A stretch of DNA of 5,394 nt from DASVEE01 sp036399695 (GTDB lineage Bacteria; Acidobacteriota; Thermoanaerobaculia; Gp7-AA8). Made by a program: the position numbers and the translations under genes. Of the stretch, positions 5,153-5,394 are shown piece after piece. Position 1 is the stretch's first letter, and each line of letters begins with the position of its first letter. Under the pieces are notes generated by a model that was given only the letters and a program-made list of their open reading frames with translations, searched no databases and had not been told where the DNA came from. The stretch lies in contig DASWMP010000109.1 of the NCBI GenBank assembly GCA_036399695.1, positions 1 to 5,394 of the forward strand, in the 5' to 3' direction.

Positions 5153-5394
5153 CTAATCTACGACACGCCTCCGGCGTTTTGAATCGTCCGAATCGCTGCA
5201 CAGCGTCGCTGCCGCACCTGTACATGGCCACCGGCTAATCTACGACACGCCTCCGGCGTTTTGAATCGTCCGAATCGCTGCACAGCGTCGCTGCCGCACC
5301 TGTACATGGCCACCGGCTGATCTACGACACGCCTCCGGCGTGATGAATCGCCGTTCCGCATCCTTTACAGCGCACGCCGTTCCGCTGTACACGG
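5145..5394 (-). repeat. Right array of three REP-like units, inverted relative to the left array
   Basis: Units start at 5145, 5227 and 5309 with an 82-bp period. The first two are identical over all 82 bases. Read on the minus strand they have the same order of parts as the left units: CATGTACAGG, the CAGCGACGCTG palindrome, GATTCAAAACG, ACGCC-GGA-GGCGT, GTCGTAGATTAGCCGG. The third, outermost unit matches the outer left unit (GTGATGAATCGCCGTTCCGC, TGTACACGG) but carries a 26-bp insertion that duplicates GCCGTTCCGC (5350-5359 and 5376-5385). The array runs to the window end and may continue. No gene is seen in 5073-5394. Confidence 0.88.

Overview
This GC-rich window (clearly above 60% GC in the genes, strong third-position G/C) looks like part of a Gram-negative-type bacterial chromosome. 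Two proteins carry Sec signal peptides for the periplasm or envelope. The combination of a secreted metallopeptidase/beta-propeller protein, a secreted isoaspartyl peptidase and a REP-type transposase module would fit Acidobacteriota or similar soil or sediment bacteria. That placement is an inference; no marker gene is present.

Layout. (1) 1-1901, minus strand: the first 633 residues of a secreted HExxH zinc-metallopeptidase-like protein with TolB/PD40 propeller repeats. Its C-terminus lies beyond the window edge. (2) 1923-2945, plus strand: a complete secreted type-2 asparaginase/isoaspartyl peptidase (IaaA family), divergent from gene 1 with only 21 bp between the start codons. (3) 2958-3209: twelve head-to-tail 21-bp repeats beginning just after the iaaA stop. 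(4) 3226-4280, plus strand: a promoter with a strong palindromic TetR-type operator, then a small hotdog-fold protein and a TetR regulator that overlap by the bases GTGA. This is a compact, apparently self-regulated two-gene operon. (5) 4285 to the window end: a repeat-and-transposase module. A REP-associated tyrosine transposase (RAYT, IS200-like Y1 family) on the minus strand carries one +1 frameshift. On each side it is flanked by a 34-bp hairpin and about three 80-85 bp palindromic repeat units. The right-hand set is the inverted image of the left-hand set, so the roughly 1.08-kb region is a near-symmetrical inverted repeat around the transposase.

How the parts relate. Genes 1 and 2 share one tiny intergenic space and probably overlapping promoters. 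Both products are predicted to be exported and to act on peptides or proteins, so a common role in extracellular protein or peptide breakdown is possible but not proven. The hotdog/TetR pair looks like an acyl-thioester (lipid or acyl-CoA) responsive unit. The transposase module is an independent element inserted or maintained downstream of tetR. The most unusual features are the mirror-symmetric RAYT module, including an exact 82-bp tandem duplication on one side, and the in-phase 21-bp minisatellite between iaaA and the TetR operator.
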